A DNA stretch of 64,000 bases from Klebsiella electrica (GTDB lineage Bacteria; Pseudomonadota; Gammaproteobacteria; Enterobacterales; Enterobacteriaceae): contig NZ_CP041247.1 of assembly GCF_006711645.1 (NCBI RefSeq), positions 2,294,001-2,358,000 of the forward strand. The letters run 5' to 3'. The notes beneath the pieces were generated by a model. The model worked only from the letters and a program-made list of their open reading frames with translations. It was not told the DNA's origin and did no database searches. Shown here piece after piece: positions 42,998 to 53,851 of the stretch (position 1 is its first letter; every line of letters begins with the position of its first letter). The position numbers and the translations under genes were made by a program.

Positions 42998-44095
42998 TTA
43001 CAACGTCGGGTAATCGGTATAGCCTTCCGCACCGCCGCCGTAAAAACTTTCAGGGCGCTGCGGGTTCAGCGCGGCTTTATGCTGCAGACGTGCGACCAGA
43101 TCGGGGTTGGCGATATAGTCACGACCAAAGGCCACCGCATCGATTAAGCCTTTGCCAATCAGCTCGTTGGCTTTTTCTACTGTGTAGGCGCCGGCGCCGA
43201 TAATCGTGCCCGGGAAGCGATCGCGCACTTTCTGACGGAACGCGTCGCTGTACGGCTGGCCGCCGGCCCAGTCCGGCTCGGACATGTGCAGATAGGCAAT
43301 GCCGCGTTTGGCGAGTTCTTCAATCAGATACAGCGCATCGGCTTCTTCGTTCGGGCCATTATCGACATTCTGGAAACTACCGATTGGCGAGACGCGAATC
43401 CCGATACGGTCGGCGCTCCACTCTTTGCTGACGGCATCCACCACTTCCAGTACCAGACGCGCGCGGTTTTCAACGCTGCCGCCGTAGCGATCGCTACGCT
43501 GGTTAGAAGAAGGAGACAGGAACTGATGCAGCAGGTAGCCGTGCGCAGAGTGCAGCTCCACAAGGTCAAAGCCGGCATCGCGGGCATTGCCTACCGCCTG
43601 GCGGAAATCATCGACGATCCCCGGAATTTCATCGAGCTCCAGCGCGCGGGGCATCGAGGTATCGGCGCGCATAGCGTGACCATGCTCATCGCGCAGGGAG
43701 GTACGGGTGCCCGCACTGATAGCAGAAGGCGCGACCGGCGCTTCGCCGCCGGGCTGCAGGGAGTGATGGGAAATACGACCGGTGTGCCACAGCTGCACGG
43801 CGATACGGCCATGTTCAGCGTGAACGCCGGCGGTGATTTTCTGCCATGCCGCGATCTGTTCCGGGCTGTGCAGACCTGGGGCGCCGGCATAGCCTTTTGC
43901 CTGGGCTGAAATCTGCGTGGCTTCGGAGATGATCAGTCCGGAGCTGGCACGTTGACGATAGTACTCTGCCATTAACGGCGTCGGGATATCGCCGGGTTCG
44001 ATACTGCGCAGGCGCGTCAGCGGAGCCATGAATACGCGGTTAGGTACGGTTATGGCACCGACTTTCAGTGGGGAAAACAGTTTTGATTCGGACAT
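42998..44095 (-). CDS. nemA: N-ethylmaleimide reductase (old yellow enzyme)
   Basis: A 365-residue FMN-dependent ene-reductase acting on N-ethylmaleimide, quinones, nitro compounds and other electrophiles. Hallmarks: [20 protein letters not shown] (FMN contact), [19 protein letters not shown] (substrate His pair), and the C-terminal [15 protein letters not shown]. It is 53 bp downstream of nemR in one operon. Confidence 0.96.
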   Translation of the reverse strand: MSESKLFSPLKVGAITVPNRVFMAPLTRLRSIEPGDIPTPLMAEYYRQRASSGLIISEATQISAQAKGYAGAPGLHSPEQIAAWQKITAGVHAEHGRIAVQLWHTGRISHHSLQPGGEAPVAPSAISAGTRTSLRDEHGHAMRADTSMPRALELDEIPGIVDDFRQAVGNARDAGFDLVELHSAHGYLLHQFLSPSSNQRSDRYGGSVENRARLVLEVVDAVSKEWSADRIGIRVSPIGSFQNVDNGPNEEADALYLIEELAKRGIAYLHMSEPDWAGGQPYSDAFRQKVRDRFPGTIIGAGAYTVEKANELIGKGLIDAVAFGRDYIANPDLVARLQHKAALNPQRPESFYGGGAEGYTDYPTL

Positions 44096-44104
44096 AATGA
44101 CTCC

Positions 44105-44121
44105 TGAGTAGACCGGTCGTC
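44105..44121. promoter_or_regulatory. possible secondary NemR-like half palindrome
   Basis: TAGACCGGTCGTCT between nemR and nemA resembles the NemR palindrome upstream of nemR but is imperfect. It may be incidental. Confidence 0.3.
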
Positions 44122-44148
44122 TCGTAATTCGTTAAATAAAAACGCCTG

Positions 44149-44748
44149 TTAAACGCCAGGCGCTGCAATAATCTGTCTGACATGGGCAAGGGCGCTTTCC
44201 AGCGGCATTGCGCTGCGGGTAATCTTGGCCTGCAGATTGGCCCCCAGCCACAGGGAGTAAAGCACCTGGGAGAGGGTAAAGGCATCGCCATTAAATGTCA
44301 GGCTGCCTTCCCGGCGGCCCTTTTCCAGCGCTTCGCCCAGCAAAGTAATAATCTGGCTGGCGCCTTTGTTCATCTCTTCGCGCATGGATTCAGACAAATC
44401 GCACACTTCAGCGGAGAGCTTCACCGTCAGGCAACCGCTGATTACGCCCTGCTGGCAAAACTGCGCCAGGGTATGCTGGTAGTAAGCCAGCAGGCGGTCG
44501 CGATAATTCCCTTCGCCGTGAGCAAAATGGTCAACCAGGCGGCGGATATAGCCAGCATAGTGATATTCAAGCAGCGCGACGCCGTAAGCTTCTTTAGAGC
44601 GAAAATAGTGGTAGAAAGAACCTTTCGGCACTTCCGCTATTTTCAGCAGCTCGCTCAGGCCCATTCCGGTAAAACCGCGGTGCATGCACAGCTGTTCACC
44701 GGTTGCCAGAATATGTTCGCGGGTATCGTATTCGCTATGTTTGTTCAT
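44149..44748 (-). CDS. nemR: TetR-family repressor NemR
   Basis: A 199-residue electrophile- and hypochlorite-sensing repressor of nemRA-gloA. The helix-turn-helix is GFTGMGLSELLKIAEVPKGS with FYHYFRSKE; the redox cysteine region is FCQQGVISGCLTVKLSAEVC. The start at 44748 (MNKHSEYDTRE) gives E. coli length; an upstream in-frame ATG would add 25 residues across its own operator. Confidence 0.94.
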   Translation of the reverse strand: MNKHSEYDTREHILATGEQLCMHRGFTGMGLSELLKIAEVPKGSFYHYFRSKEAYGVALLEYHYAGYIRRLVDHFAHGEGNYRDRLLAYYQHTLAQFCQQGVISGCLTVKLSAEVCDLSESMREEMNKGASQIITLLGEALEKGRREGSLTFNGDAFTLSQVLYSLWLGANLQAKITRSAMPLESALAHVRQIIAAPGV

Positions 44749-44761
44749 GCGCTCACTGTAA

Positions 44762-44777
44762 TAGACCGATTGGTCTA
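44762..44777 (-). promoter_or_regulatory. NemR operator
   Basis: The perfect palindrome TAGACCGATTGGTCTA (apart from its centre) lies 14 bp upstream of the nemR start, matching the known place of the NemR box in E. coli. Confidence 0.8.
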
Positions 44778-44887
44778 ATGCAAGCACAAAAAATGTCGCC
44801 TGCGGCAGGGGACTGAATAACAAAAGTTGCCAGATGGCGTTGAAACGTCTTCAATAAAAGACACAGAGAAGTCGCCGGAGGCGTGGA

Positions 44888-45127
44888 GTGGCAGAGCAGC
44901 TGGAGTTTTTCCCGGTACAAAGTCCGTGCCGGGGAATTTGTCAGTCAGATGAACGTGGATTTTGTCGCGGTTGCTTTCGTAGCCGTGAAGAGCGTTTTCA
45001 CTGGCAAACAATGAGCGATGCTCAGAAGCAGGATGTGCTGCGCCTGTGCCGTCAGCGTCTGTTGCGCAAATTACGCGCGAATAAGCCGCAGGCCGAGGAA
45101 GAACCACAGCAGCCTTCACTGTTTTAA
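44888..45127 (+). CDS. ydhL: DUF1289 protein YdhL
   Basis: A 79-residue protein with the DUF1289 cysteine pattern CRGICQSDERGFCRGCFRS, a probable metal-binding site. It starts at a GTG (44888) with CCGGAGG upstream, and has the same length as E. coli YdhL. Function unknown. It is divergent from nemR. Confidence 0.9.
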   Translation: MAEQLEFFPVQSPCRGICQSDERGFCRGCFRSREERFHWQTMSDAQKQDVLRLCRQRLLRKLRANKPQAEEEPQQPSLF

Positions 45128-45175
45128 TGGCAAAATTGCGTATACTCAACACACTTTTTTGTTGAGGACGTTGTT

Positions 45176-46072
45176 ATGGTTCAGCGTATTGCTATGGCTC
45201 CACAGGGGCCGGAATTTTCGCGTTTTGTAATGGGTTACTGGCGTTTGATGGACTGGAATATGTCCGTGAACGAGCGGGTCAGTTTTATTGAGCAGCACCT
45301 GGATCTGGGGGTGACTACCGTCGATCACGCGGATATTTACGGCAATTATCAGTGCGAAGCGGCCTTTGGCGAAGCGCTGAAGCAGGCCCCGCATCTGCGT
45401 AGCCGCATGGAAATCGTCAGCAAATGTGGCATTGCCACTAAAGCCCGCGCCGAAAACACCATCGGCCACTATATCACCGATCGCGATCATATCGTCTTAA
45501 GCGCCGAGCAGTCCTTGCGCAATCTGGCGACCGACCATCTTGATTTGCTGCTGATCCACCGCCCGGATCCGTTAATGGATGCGGATGAGGTGGCGGAAGC
45601 TTTCCTCGCCCTGCATCACAGCGGTAAAGTTCGCCACTTTGGCGTCTCCAACTTTACGCCGGCGCAGTTTACGCTGCTGCAATCGCGCCTGCCGTTTACG
45701 CTGGCCACCAACCAGGTTGAAATCTCTCCGGTACACCAGCCGCTGCTGCTGGATGGCACCCTGGATCAGCTCCAGCAGTTGCGTATCCGGCCGATGGCCT
45801 GGTCCTGCCTCGGCGGCGGGCGTTTGTTCAATGATGAAAGCTTCCAGCCGCTGCGCGATGAGCTGGCGCAGGTAGCTCAGGAGCTGAATGCTGAGAGCAT
45901 TGAGCAGGTGGTTTATGCGTGGATCCTGCGTCTGCCGTCGCAGCCGTTGCCAATCATCGGTTCCGGTAAAATCGAGCGCGTGCGTTCTGCCGTAGTGGCC
46001 GAAAAGCTGAATATGTCCCGTCAGCAGTGGTTCCGCATCCGCAAAGCCGCGCTGGGTTACGACGTACCATAA
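45176..46072 (+). CDS. ydhF: aldo/keto reductase YdhF
   Basis: A 298-residue NADPH-dependent oxidoreductase of the AKR fold. The catalytic tetrad is recognisable: Asp-Tyr in TVDHADIYGNYQCE, Lys in VSKCG and His in LLLIHRPDP; the cofactor-binding end is PIIGSGKIERV. Substrate unknown. It is 48 bp downstream of ydhL, in the E. coli order. Confidence 0.94.
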   Translation: MVQRIAMAPQGPEFSRFVMGYWRLMDWNMSVNERVSFIEQHLDLGVTTVDHADIYGNYQCEAAFGEALKQAPHLRSRMEIVSKCGIATKARAENTIGHYITDRDHIVLSAEQSLRNLATDHLDLLLIHRPDPLMDADEVAEAFLALHHSGKVRHFGVSNFTPAQFTLLQSRLPFTLATNQVEISPVHQPLLLDGTLDQLQQLRIRPMAWSCLGGGRLFNDESFQPLRDELAQVAQELNAESIEQVVYAWILRLPSQPLPIIGSGKIERVRSAVVAEKLNMSRQQWFRIRKAALGYDVP

Positions 46073-46143
46073 TCCTCCCACCGCCTCCACAATGGTCGTC
46101 TCTGGTTTACACTTATCAGGGACAGAGCCATTCTGGAGGTGTT

Positions 46144-46665
46144 ATGCAACGATGTATCCTTGCAATACTGACTTTAGCGATCTCAGCGGGCGCGCAGGCG
46201 GCCAGCGAAAACGTGGATCTCAATCTGGTTACCAGCCAAAGCGTGGGCCAGGCCATTGGCAGCGTTAAAATCAGCGAGACCGCAAAGGGGCTGGAATTTA
46301 CCCCTGATCTCAAAGCGCTACCGCCGGGTCGACATGGTTTTCACATTCATGCTAACGGTAGCTGCCAACCGGCGATGAAAGACGGTAAGGCCGTCGCCGC
46401 CGGTGCCGCCGGCGGACATTACGACCCGCAGCAGACCGGGAAACATGAGGGGCCTGAGGGGCGCGGGCATCTGGGCGACCTGCCGGTACTGCTCGTCAAC
46501 AGCGACGGGAAAGCCACCCAGCCGGTGGTGGCGCCGCGGCTTAAAACGCTGGCTGAGGTGCGGGGAAAAGCCCTGATGGTTCATGTCGGTGGAGACAATA
46601 TGTCCGACAGTCCGCAGCCCCTCGGCGGAGGCGGCGAACGTTTTGCCTGCGGGGTGATTAAGTAG
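46144..46665 (+). CDS. sodC: periplasmic Cu-Zn superoxide dismutase
   Basis: A 173-residue secreted CuZnSOD: signal peptide [18 protein letters not shown], copper/zinc ligands in [26 protein letters not shown] and HLGDLPVL, disulphide Cys and the C-terminal [12 protein letters not shown]. The ATG at 46144 has GGAGG upstream and gives E. coli length. Its 3' end overlaps the convergent ydhK by a few bases. Confidence 0.96.
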   Translation: MQRCILAILTLAISAGAQAASENVDLNLVTSQSVGQAIGSVKISETAKGLEFTPDLKALPPGRHGFHIHANGSCQPAMKDGKAVAAGAAGGHYDPQQTGKHEGPEGRGHLGDLPVLLVNSDGKATQPVVAPRLKTLAEVRGKALMVHVGGDNMSDSPQPLGGGGERFACGVIK

Positions 46666-48682
46666 CTCTTTCGGTTATCGTCCCGATCGCAGGTGCCTGC
46701 TCAAGCTGGGACAGGGCGCAATACAGCCGCCAGATCACGGCAGCCAGCTCTTTTGCCGCCGGCTGGTGGTGATGGTTCAGGGTGTCGCAAATTCGCTGTA
46801 GCTCCTGCAATGTTGCGGCCAGCGGACGTTGCTGGACGCCGCGTTCGCTCATGACATCCCGAAGCAGGCTGATACATAAATCCCGGACCTGCGAGAGCGG
46901 GTCAGAACGGGTTTCCCACTCGCGAAGCTGCCAGACCACATGTGAACAGTTAAGCAGCACCACGCCCCAGCGCAGCAGCCAGCGGCGCGCCAGGGCATCC
47001 TGGCTGTTGCTTAACTGACTGATGTGATGGTAGACCAGCGATTCGAACTCGTGTTCGCTATGCTGCGGACGGCGGCTCAGCTGATCGACAAAGTGACGGC
47101 GTAACGCTTTTATGTGGCGGCGGCTCTTGCGCGCATCGGAGCCGGGGCTGATCACCGCAAAAGCAAGCCAGGCAAAGCCGACGCCGATGATTTTTCCCAG
47201 ATTATCGTTGAGAAAAGAGGCAAAGTCGTACACCGGCGGGTTGGTCACCGAAATAAACGACCCCATGAAGACAATCAATTGTCCCCACAGACCCGCCAGC
47301 TTTGGCATTTGCAGCTTGAGCAGTTGCATGGTGGTCAGTAGCGGGAAAAGGAACAGCAGGAACTGCCACAGGTCGGTTATCTGCACCATCAGGCCGAATT
47401 TCACCCCGAAGCTGAATATCGACAGCAATATCAGCGTCCGCATCAGCAGGCTCAGTGATTTGAACGGCGAGGGTGAGACCGAATAAAGTACGCAGCAAAT
47501 TGCCGCCAGGGTGAGCGCGGCGGCGCAGGACTGCCATTGGGTGCTGATACCCCATGCCCCCACCGCCACCAGCGCGCAGAAGGTTCTGATACCGTTCCAT
47601 AACGCTTCGGCCTGATCGGTATAGCGAGCTAATGCCGGGGCGGAAGGAACATTAAATTCGGCAATTGCCGAGGCGTTCTCCACGCGGCGGAGCCAGCGAC
47701 TGCTGTCCAGATACAGGCGGCAAAAGTAGCGCAGGCGCTTCCAGAAAGCGAGATGGCGATAGTCGGCATCGGCGGGAGGTGCCAGCGGGGCGATTATCCG
47801 GGCGACAGCGTAAAAATCGGCCCGGGGGTTGGCCAGCGCGATAAGCAGCGTTTCCAGGACTGCGCGGGTCTGTGCCGGCGCGGCTGGCCAGTTAAGCAAC
47901 ATCCGGCGCAGGCTGGAGATTACGCTGGTCAGCCGCAGCTGCCGGTGGAGTAAATAGTTCAGCAGCGGATTCTGACGACGAAAACGGTAATGACTCCAGA
48001 AGGCCTGAATACGCAGCAGGTTCATGGTCAGGATTTGCCCGATCACGCTTTCGTGGGCGGTGCGAATGGCATCGCTGGTTTCCGGTACCCACAGCAGACT
48101 GGCGTGCTCAAGCAGGCGAGCATGCATATTTTTCAATGCCGTCAGCAGCGTGGCGCCATCCGACGTACTGGGCATGATCATCATCATCAGCCCGCCGCAC
48201 AGGATACCGACGATAACCTCGCAAACCCGCGATTGGGCGATAGTCCATAGCTCATTGGCGTCGGTAACGTTGATAACCGGAAAGGCGATAATGGCGCAGG
48301 TATAGCCGGCGAGCTGGAAGGCGTAGGCCACGTTGTTGGTATACATTGCGCAGGCCCAGGTGCAGAGCGAAATCCATGCCGAAATGCTGAATAAAAACAG
48401 CCAGGGATCGTTTAGCGTATGCCCGGCGAGCAGGAGCGCGGCGCAGGCGCCGAGCAGGCTTCCGGCGATGCGCCCGAAGCTCTTACTGATAACGCCGCCT
48501 ACTGTCGGGAAACTGACGACAGCGGCGGAGGTCATCGCCCAGTAGGGCTCATCAAGATCCAGCCAGTAGGCAATACTCAGCGCGAGACACATCGCAATAC
48601 CGTTACGCAGGGCATAGCGCCACTGCGCACGGCTGGCTTTAATCCAGGGAAGCGCCTGCCACGACGGGACCAGCCGTTTCAT
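46658..48682 (-). CDS. ydhK: FUSC/YccS-type transporter YdhK
   Basis: A 674-residue inner-membrane protein of the aromatic acid exporter/fusaric-acid-resistance family, with two clusters of helices (for example [20 protein letters not shown]) and a long cytoplasmic tail. With YdhJ (adaptor) and YdhI it forms a conserved tripartite-efflux-like set. The start at 48682 (MKRLVPSW) matches E. coli length and overlaps the ydhJ stop; the longer open frame is not used. Confidence 0.9.
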   Translation of the reverse strand: MKRLVPSWQALPWIKASRAQWRYALRNGIAMCLALSIAYWLDLDEPYWAMTSAAVVSFPTVGGVISKSFGRIAGSLLGACAALLLAGHTLNDPWLFLFSISAWISLCTWACAMYTNNVAYAFQLAGYTCAIIAFPVINVTDANELWTIAQSRVCEVIVGILCGGLMMMIMPSTSDGATLLTALKNMHARLLEHASLLWVPETSDAIRTAHESVIGQILTMNLLRIQAFWSHYRFRRQNPLLNYLLHRQLRLTSVISSLRRMLLNWPAAPAQTRAVLETLLIALANPRADFYAVARIIAPLAPPADADYRHLAFWKRLRYFCRLYLDSSRWLRRVENASAIAEFNVPSAPALARYTDQAEALWNGIRTFCALVAVGAWGISTQWQSCAAALTLAAICCVLYSVSPSPFKSLSLLMRTLILLSIFSFGVKFGLMVQITDLWQFLLFLFPLLTTMQLLKLQMPKLAGLWGQLIVFMGSFISVTNPPVYDFASFLNDNLGKIIGVGFAWLAFAVISPGSDARKSRRHIKALRRHFVDQLSRRPQHSEHEFESLVYHHISQLSNSQDALARRWLLRWGVVLLNCSHVVWQLREWETRSDPLSQVRDLCISLLRDVMSERGVQQRPLAATLQELQRICDTLNHHHQPAAKELAAVIWRLYCALSQLEQAPAIGTITERAT

Positions 48683-49578
48683 CAGGGGGCGCCAATCGAG
48701 ACGGTGCAGGTGGTCCCGGAAACCAGGGTTATATCCGCAGGTAAGTCGTTTAACGCGATACGCACCGGTACGCGCTGGGCCAGACGCACCCACGGGATAT
48801 TCGGCTTGATATTCGCGACCAGGCTGTTACCGCTTTCAATGCTCTGGTCGACGATCGCTCGGCCGATACTGGATACGTGACCCTGTAACGTTTGTTTGCT
48901 GCTGTATAACACTATCTGCGCAGGATCGCCGGCGCGAATATGCCGCAGCTTAGTTTCTTCAAAATAACCAATGACATAAAATGAATTGCTATCGACAAGG
49001 GCGAAAACCGGATGGCCCGCGGAAGCGTAGTCGCCCACGCGGGTCGTTAAGTTTGTCACCCAGCCGTCTACCGGCGATTTCACTGCCGTCTGGTCAAGCT
49101 GCCATTGCGCGTGCTCGAGACTGGCCTGTGCCACGCCGACCACCGCTTTGGCGGCCGCAAGAGTGGTGGTGGCGCTATTCAGTGCGGTATTCACGCTTTC
49201 CAGATCTTCGGCGGAGATGGCCTCTGGCGAAAGACGACGACGACGACGGGCGTCACTGGCCGCTTTTGTTTGCTCCGCTTGCGCTTTGGCCATTTCTGCT
49301 TTCGCTTTCGCCAGCTGCGCTTCGGCGTTGAGAGCGGCAATCCGATAGGGAGTGTCATCGATCCTGAACAGCACGTCGCCTGCTTTGACCAGCTGGTTAT
49401 CGCGAACGTTTAGCTGGAGGATGCTGCCTGAGACCTGCGGCGTAATGCTGACTTGCTCGGCGCGTACTTTGCCATCCCGGGTCCAGGGGGATTGCGTGTA
49501 ATAATTCCAGACCAGCCAGGCGGCAATAATCGCAAGTGCGGCGACCAATAGCGTCGAGAGATATTTAAGTTTTTTCAT
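48682..49578 (-). CDS. ydhJ: HlyD/EmrA-type periplasmic adaptor YdhJ
   Basis: A 298-residue membrane-fusion protein: one N-terminal helix ([20 protein letters not shown]), split lipoyl domain ([20 protein letters not shown] and [19 protein letters not shown]) and an Ala/Lys/Arg-rich coiled-coil hairpin between. It would link YdhK to an outer-membrane channel. Substrate unknown. Confidence 0.92.
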   Translation of the reverse strand: MKKLKYLSTLLVAALAIIAAWLVWNYYTQSPWTRDGKVRAEQVSITPQVSGSILQLNVRDNQLVKAGDVLFRIDDTPYRIAALNAEAQLAKAKAEMAKAQAEQTKAASDARRRRRLSPEAISAEDLESVNTALNSATTTLAAAKAVVGVAQASLEHAQWQLDQTAVKSPVDGWVTNLTTRVGDYASAGHPVFALVDSNSFYVIGYFEETKLRHIRAGDPAQIVLYSSKQTLQGHVSSIGRAIVDQSIESGNSLVANIKPNIPWVRLAQRVPVRIALNDLPADITLVSGTTCTVSIGAP

Positions 49579-49588
49579 GTCGTGAACA

Positions 49589-49825
49589 TTACCAGGCAGT
49601 CAGTAAAACCAGAGCCAGACATACGGAGAGTGCAAACAGGGACAGATCCATCAGCAAGGGATGCCAGATATCGCCGGCATACATCCAGTCGCGCAACTGG
49701 CGATGAATAACCAGCCAGATAAAAAATCCCAGCAGCACGGCTTTAAACAGGGGAGGAAAGTAAATTGACGCACCGAATACCAGATCCTGCAGCGCCAGTC
49801 CGGAAGTGTTAAGACTCAGTTTCAC
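49589..49825 (-). CDS. ydhI: small inner-membrane protein YdhI (DUF1656)
   Basis: A 78-residue protein with two helices ([13 protein letters not shown] and [14 protein letters not shown]). The start is taken as GTG at 49825 ([20 protein letters not shown]), preceded by AAAGGA and matching E. coli YdhI length, rather than an ATG 33 codons upstream. DUF1656 proteins always accompany YdhJ/AaeA-like adaptors. It is divergent from slyA. Confidence 0.88.
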   Translation of the reverse strand: MKLSLNTSGLALQDLVFGASIYFPPLFKAVLLGFFIWLVIHRQLRDWMYAGDIWHPLLMDLSLFALSVCLALVLLTAW

Positions 49826-50003
49826 AAGCAAAAATCCTTTGCCATTGCAGGGAGAATGTTCATAGCATGCTACTATTACACATTGTAAATCATTGTGTTG
49901 AATTTGGTGTATCAGGTAATTCATTTGTTTTGATTATTCAAATGCTGCACACTATTGTAAAATCAGTATAATAACTTAGCAAGCTAATTATAAGGAGATG
50001 AAA

Positions 50004-50438
50004 TTGGAATCGCCACTTGGTTCTGATCTGGCACGTTTAGTGCGCGTCTGGCGCGCGCTGATCGACCATCGCCTGAAACCTCTGGAGTTAACGCAGACGC
50101 ATTGGGTCACGCTGCATAATATTCATCAGCTGCCTCCTGAGCAGTCGCAGATTCAACTGGCGAAAGCTATTGGTATCGAGCAACCCTCACTGGTGCGTAC
50201 GCTGGATCAGCTGGAAGAGAAAGGCCTCATTTCTCGCCAGACTTGTGCAAACGACCGGCGCGCGAAACGAATCAGGTTAACGGAAAAAGCGGAGCCGCTG
50301 ATCAACGAAATGGAAGAGGTGATCGGCAAGACGCGAGATGAAATTCTGTCTGGCGTATCGGCAGAAGAAGTCGCAACGCTGCTCAGTTTAGTGCGTAAAC
50401 TGGAAAAAAATATCCTCGATCTTCAGGAAAAAGATTAA
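50004..50438 (+). CDS. slyA: MarR-family regulator SlyA
   Basis: A 144-residue winged-helix dimer that activates and derepresses virulence, envelope and hemolysin genes, often against H-NS. The helix-turn-helix is [20 protein letters not shown] with wing [15 protein letters not shown]. The TTG at 50004 is chosen: AAGGAG abuts an in-frame ATG at 49998 but is well spaced for the TTG, which is also the E. coli/Salmonella start. Confidence 0.94.
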   Translation: MESPLGSDLARLVRVWRALIDHRLKPLELTQTHWVTLHNIHQLPPEQSQIQLAKAIGIEQPSLVRTLDQLEEKGLISRQTCANDRRAKRIRLTEKAEPLINEMEEVIGKTRDEILSGVSAEEVATLLSLVRKLEKNILDLQEKD

Positions 50439-50476
50439 TTTATTCAGGGCCCTGAGTATTCAAGGCCCTTTTTTAT

Positions 50477-51290
50477 TTACTCGTGCCAGATAACCACCCG
50501 ATTACGCTCGCCTTTTTTGGCCTCATACATTGCCGCGTCCGCTCGCCTTACGCACTCGACGATCGCCGACAGGGGCCGGGAAACCGAGGTTTTCTCGAGT
50601 TGGGCGGCGAGCGTGTCATAAAAGTAGCTGCGGTTGTATAGCCGGGTCAGCGGGTCACGGATCGAATTTTGGGAAGAGTTCAGGTATTTGTTTTTGGATT
50701 CCCGATACAGACTGAATACATCGCACAATAAAATGAAAAACATAAACAACGTGCTGATGACTTCAAAAAAACGTGCATGATACCAGGCGTACTCGGTGTC
50801 GTTTTCAGATAACAATAAAAAAGCCAGCGTAAAAATATACGCAGCACAAAAAAAACACCGTGCGGGTGAGTTTTGGACTATGGCGAAAGTAATATAAAAT
50901 AATCGTCGCGTTAAACAGCATCATCATATTACGGAAGCTGTAAAAAATCAGCGCAGCGTTAGCGTTAGCAAACAGATTCGAATCACACAGGAACCACCCG
51001 GGATAGCAGCTCAACGTTCCGAACATCAGCTATGATGAACCGGCGAACGCACTGGCAATCGGAATCAGATACAGACGCTTTCTATTGCACCAGGACTTCA
51101 TCATCATGAAACTGGAAACCGTAATGTGCAGAATTAATAAAAAATAGTCATCGCGGGAAAAAAAGGAATTAAACGTAGGGATACGACTAATTAATGATGA
51201 GGAGAGCATGTGTATTACGCCAATAGCCATAATACAAATGACGGAGTACACAAAAAACCGTTTTGCTAAGCGGCTGCGATTAACAGTCAT
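50477..51290 (-). pseudogene. diguanylate cyclase (GGDEF) pseudogene
   Basis: The N-terminal part reads a multi-helix sensor (FFVYSVICIMAIGVIHML, YFLLILHITVSSFMMM), interrupted by an in-frame TAG near 51030, resuming with FYSFRNMMMLFNATIILYYF. A frameshift near 50810 follows, then RDPLTRLYNRSYFYDTL, the start of a GGDEF domain. About 100 residues with the GGDEF motif itself are deleted; the domain end (RADAAMYEAKKGERNRVVIW) is joined directly. At least three lesions, so no cyclase activity. I think the sensor is MASE4-like but this is uncertain. Confidence 0.88.
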
Positions 51291-51518
51291 AAGTTTCATC
51301 CTTGTAAAGACTTTATATAAAGCGGTTCTGTCCGACGTAAGGTCATTCATAAAATAATACAATAACGCGGATGCTAAATATTGCGCAAACGCAAGAGAGA
51401 ACCAGAAGGAGGGATGGATGCGACAGTGCGGTTTTTTAGCGAGTATCCGCCAACGTCTTCATATCAAGCCATTGGTTGAAGAGTACGGCCCGGGAAGGCC
51501 GTACTGATAAGAAAAAGC

Positions 51519-51986
51519 TTAACGCGGGGAGACGGTAACCTGACTGCCGCTGCCGGCAATCGCCACGCGCTGGCCGACAGAGAACGGGGTGTTACCCTGT
51601 TTCTGCACCACCATGATGGTATTGCCGTCGTCTTTACGGATTTCCAGCTCAACGCCCTGAGTTTTGTTCATCGCACCCTGTACGCCCTGGCCAGCGACGC
51701 CGCCGGCGACTGCGCCTGCTGCGGTTGCCAGAGAACGGCCAGTACCGCCGCCGATGGTGTTACCGAGGAAACCGCCGAGCACCGCACCACCGATAGCACC
51801 GATAGCATTGCTGTCATCACCGCTCTGGATCTGAACGGCACGGGTATGAACAATGGTCCCGTAGGTGACGCTTTGCACCTGTTTGGCTTCCGATGCGGAG
51901 TAAACGTCTCCGGAGAGGCCGCTGCTGCTCACGCAACCTGCAAGCGATAAACCAATCATCGAGACAGCCAAAACACGTAAAATCAT
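51519..51986 (-). CDS. slyB: outer-membrane lipoprotein SlyB
   Basis: A 155-residue lipoprotein with lipobox LSLAGC (Cys17) and a glycine-zipper segment (IGAIGGAVLGGFLGNTIGGG, AAGAVAGGVAGQGVQG) that inserts in the outer membrane. It belongs to the PhoPQ regulon in relatives and helps to stabilise the outer membrane under LPS stress. The PhoP box was not located by eye. Confidence 0.94.
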   Translation of the reverse strand: MILRVLAVSMIGLSLAGCVSSSGLSGDVYSASEAKQVQSVTYGTIVHTRAVQIQSGDDSNAIGAIGGAVLGGFLGNTIGGGTGRSLATAAGAVAGGVAGQGVQGAMNKTQGVELEIRKDDGNTIMVVQKQGNTPFSVGQRVAIAGSGSQVTVSPR

Positions 51987-52253
51987 TTATGAATCTCCTT
52001 CACCGAATAGTGTTCTGTTGAACGTCCATGCGTTCAATTATATGGCATTTCATCGTCGGCTGGCAGACCTCCGGCATGGACTATACAAAAAATAATAATC
52101 CGCACCTCTTCAACTTAACATAAACATACGTTCTTTGCGTCATGCGCAATCTTTCGCGCTTTAATGTTAATAAACGTTAGTGCAACGTAGCATTGCGCTC
52201 TTCTTTATGATGGAGTGTGAGGCATACGAAAGTCATGGAATGAAGGAAGGCGT
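51987..52253. other. slyB-anmK divergent region
   Basis: 267 bp holding both promoters; AT-rich stretch around 52080-52180. A TTTAATGTTAATAAACG-like tract resembles direct half-sites but no specific operator could be assigned. Confidence 0.35.
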
Positions 52254-53378
52254 ATGAAATCAGGTCACTTTATCGGCGTAATGTCCGGAACCAGCCTTGA
52301 TGGTATTGATGTGGTTCTGGCGGCAATCAACGAAAGCGTAGTGGCGCAGCAGGCCAGTCTGTCGTACCCCATTCCGGTGGCAATAAAAGAGGATATTCTG
52401 GCTATCTGCCAGGGACAAACGCTGACGTTATCCCGGCTCGGTCAACTGGATACGCGTCTCGGGCGCTTATTTGCCGATGCCGTACTGGCTCTTATGCGTC
52501 AGGAAAATGTGCAGCCGGCGGACATTGTCGCCATCGGTTGTCATGGACAAACGGTATGGCACGAACCGACTGGCGACGCGTCGAATACGCTGCAAATCGG
52601 TGATAACAACCAGATAGCCGCCCATACCGGCGTGACGGTGGTGGGCGATTTCCGGCGTCGTGATATGGCGCTTGGCGGTCAGGGAGCGCCGCTGGTGCCC
52701 GCTTTCCACCAGGCGCTGTTGGCGCATCCCGTCGAACGGCGAATGGTGCTTAATATCGGCGGGATTGCCAACCTGTCGCTATTGGCGCCGGGCGTGCCGG
52801 TCCGCGGCTATGACACCGGACCTGGCAATATGCTGATGGATGCGTGGATCTGGCGCCAGTGTGGAAAACCCTACGATAAAGACGCGCAGTGGGCCAGCGA
52901 GGGCAAGGTGCTGCTGCCGTTGTTACAAAACATGCTCAGCGACCCGTGGTTTGCGCTACCGGCGCCGAAAAGTACCGGACGCGAATATTTCAACTACGGC
53001 TGGCTGGAGCGCCATCTGGCCCGCTTCCCTGGGCTGCGGGCGCAGGATGTGCAGGCGACTCTGGCTGAGCTGACGGCGGTGACCATCGCGGAGCAGGTGC
53101 TGCTGAGCGGCGGCTGCGAACGCCTGCTGGTGTGCGGCGGCGGGGCGCGTAATCCGCTGCTGATGGCGCGGCTGGCGGCGCTGTTGCCGGGAACGGAGGT
53201 TTCCACGACCGATGCGGCGGGAATCAGCGGCGATGATATGGAAGCGCTGGCGTTCGCCTGGCTGGCGTGGCGAACGATGTCCGGGCTTCCCGGCAATCTC
53301 CCCTCGGTCACCGGCGCGTCTGAGGCCACCGTGCTGGGGGCTATTTTCCCCGCAAACCGACCGCAGAATCAGAGTTAA
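52254..53378 (+). CDS. anmK: anhydro-N-acetylmuramic acid kinase
   Basis: A 374-residue peptidoglycan-recycling kinase that hydrolyses and phosphorylates 1,6-anhydroMurNAc to MurNAc-6-P. ATP-binding [16 protein letters not shown] at the N-terminus, [12 protein letters not shown], and [15 protein letters not shown] with the catalytic Asp are present. GGAAGG lies before the ATG. Orthologous order in E. coli: slyB, anmK, mliC. Confidence 0.96.
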   Translation: MKSGHFIGVMSGTSLDGIDVVLAAINESVVAQQASLSYPIPVAIKEDILAICQGQTLTLSRLGQLDTRLGRLFADAVLALMRQENVQPADIVAIGCHGQTVWHEPTGDASNTLQIGDNNQIAAHTGVTVVGDFRRRDMALGGQGAPLVPAFHQALLAHPVERRMVLNIGGIANLSLLAPGVPVRGYDTGPGNMLMDAWIWRQCGKPYDKDAQWASEGKVLLPLLQNMLSDPWFALPAPKSTGREYFNYGWLERHLARFPGLRAQDVQATLAELTAVTIAEQVLLSGGCERLLVCGGGARNPLLMARLAALLPGTEVSTTDAAGISGDDMEALAFAWLAWRTMSGLPGNLPSVTGASEATVLGAIFPANRPQNQS

Positions 53379-53470
53379 CTGAAACACCTGTTTTTTATTA
53401 GCCGGTAAACTGGATCAAGTAAACGGGGGGCAATTTGCCCTCCTGGACCGGGAAAGTCGAAGGCAAACGA

Positions 53471-53794
53471 ATGAAAAAAATCCTTATCGCTGTAGTACCC
53501 TTTATGCTCGCAGGCTGTAGCTACTATAACCAGTTTGTGGAGCGGATGCAGACGGATACCCTGGAGTATCAGTGCGATCAGAAACCGCTGACCGTGCACA
53601 TCAACAATAGCCGTCAGATGGCCAGTTTTATCTATGACAACCAGCAGCTGAATCTGGCGCAGGGGCTTTCGGCATCAGGTGCGCGCTATACCGACGGCGT
53701 CTATGTCTTCTGGTCGAAAGGCGACAGCGCCACCGTTTACAAGCGCGATCGCGTTGTGCTGGAAAACTGTCGGCTGCAGACGGCCAAACGTTGA
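53471..53794 (+). CDS. mliC: membrane-bound C-type lysozyme inhibitor MliC
   Basis: A 107-residue outer-membrane lipoprotein that blocks host C-type lysozyme. Lipobox MLAGC follows [11 protein letters not shown]. The mature domain has [10 protein letters not shown] and the inhibitory loop region [20 protein letters not shown], with Cys pair. The start at 53471 gives a proper signal sequence; the longer frame does not. Confidence 0.93.
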   Translation: MKKILIAVVPFMLAGCSYYNQFVERMQTDTLEYQCDQKPLTVHINNSRQMASFIYDNQQLNLAQGLSASGARYTDGVYVFWSKGDSATVYKRDRVVLENCRLQTAKR

Positions 53795-53851
53795 GATTTC
53801 TGCCCCGGGGGCGCACAATGACGCCACCCGTTGACTATGTTCTCAATTGCC

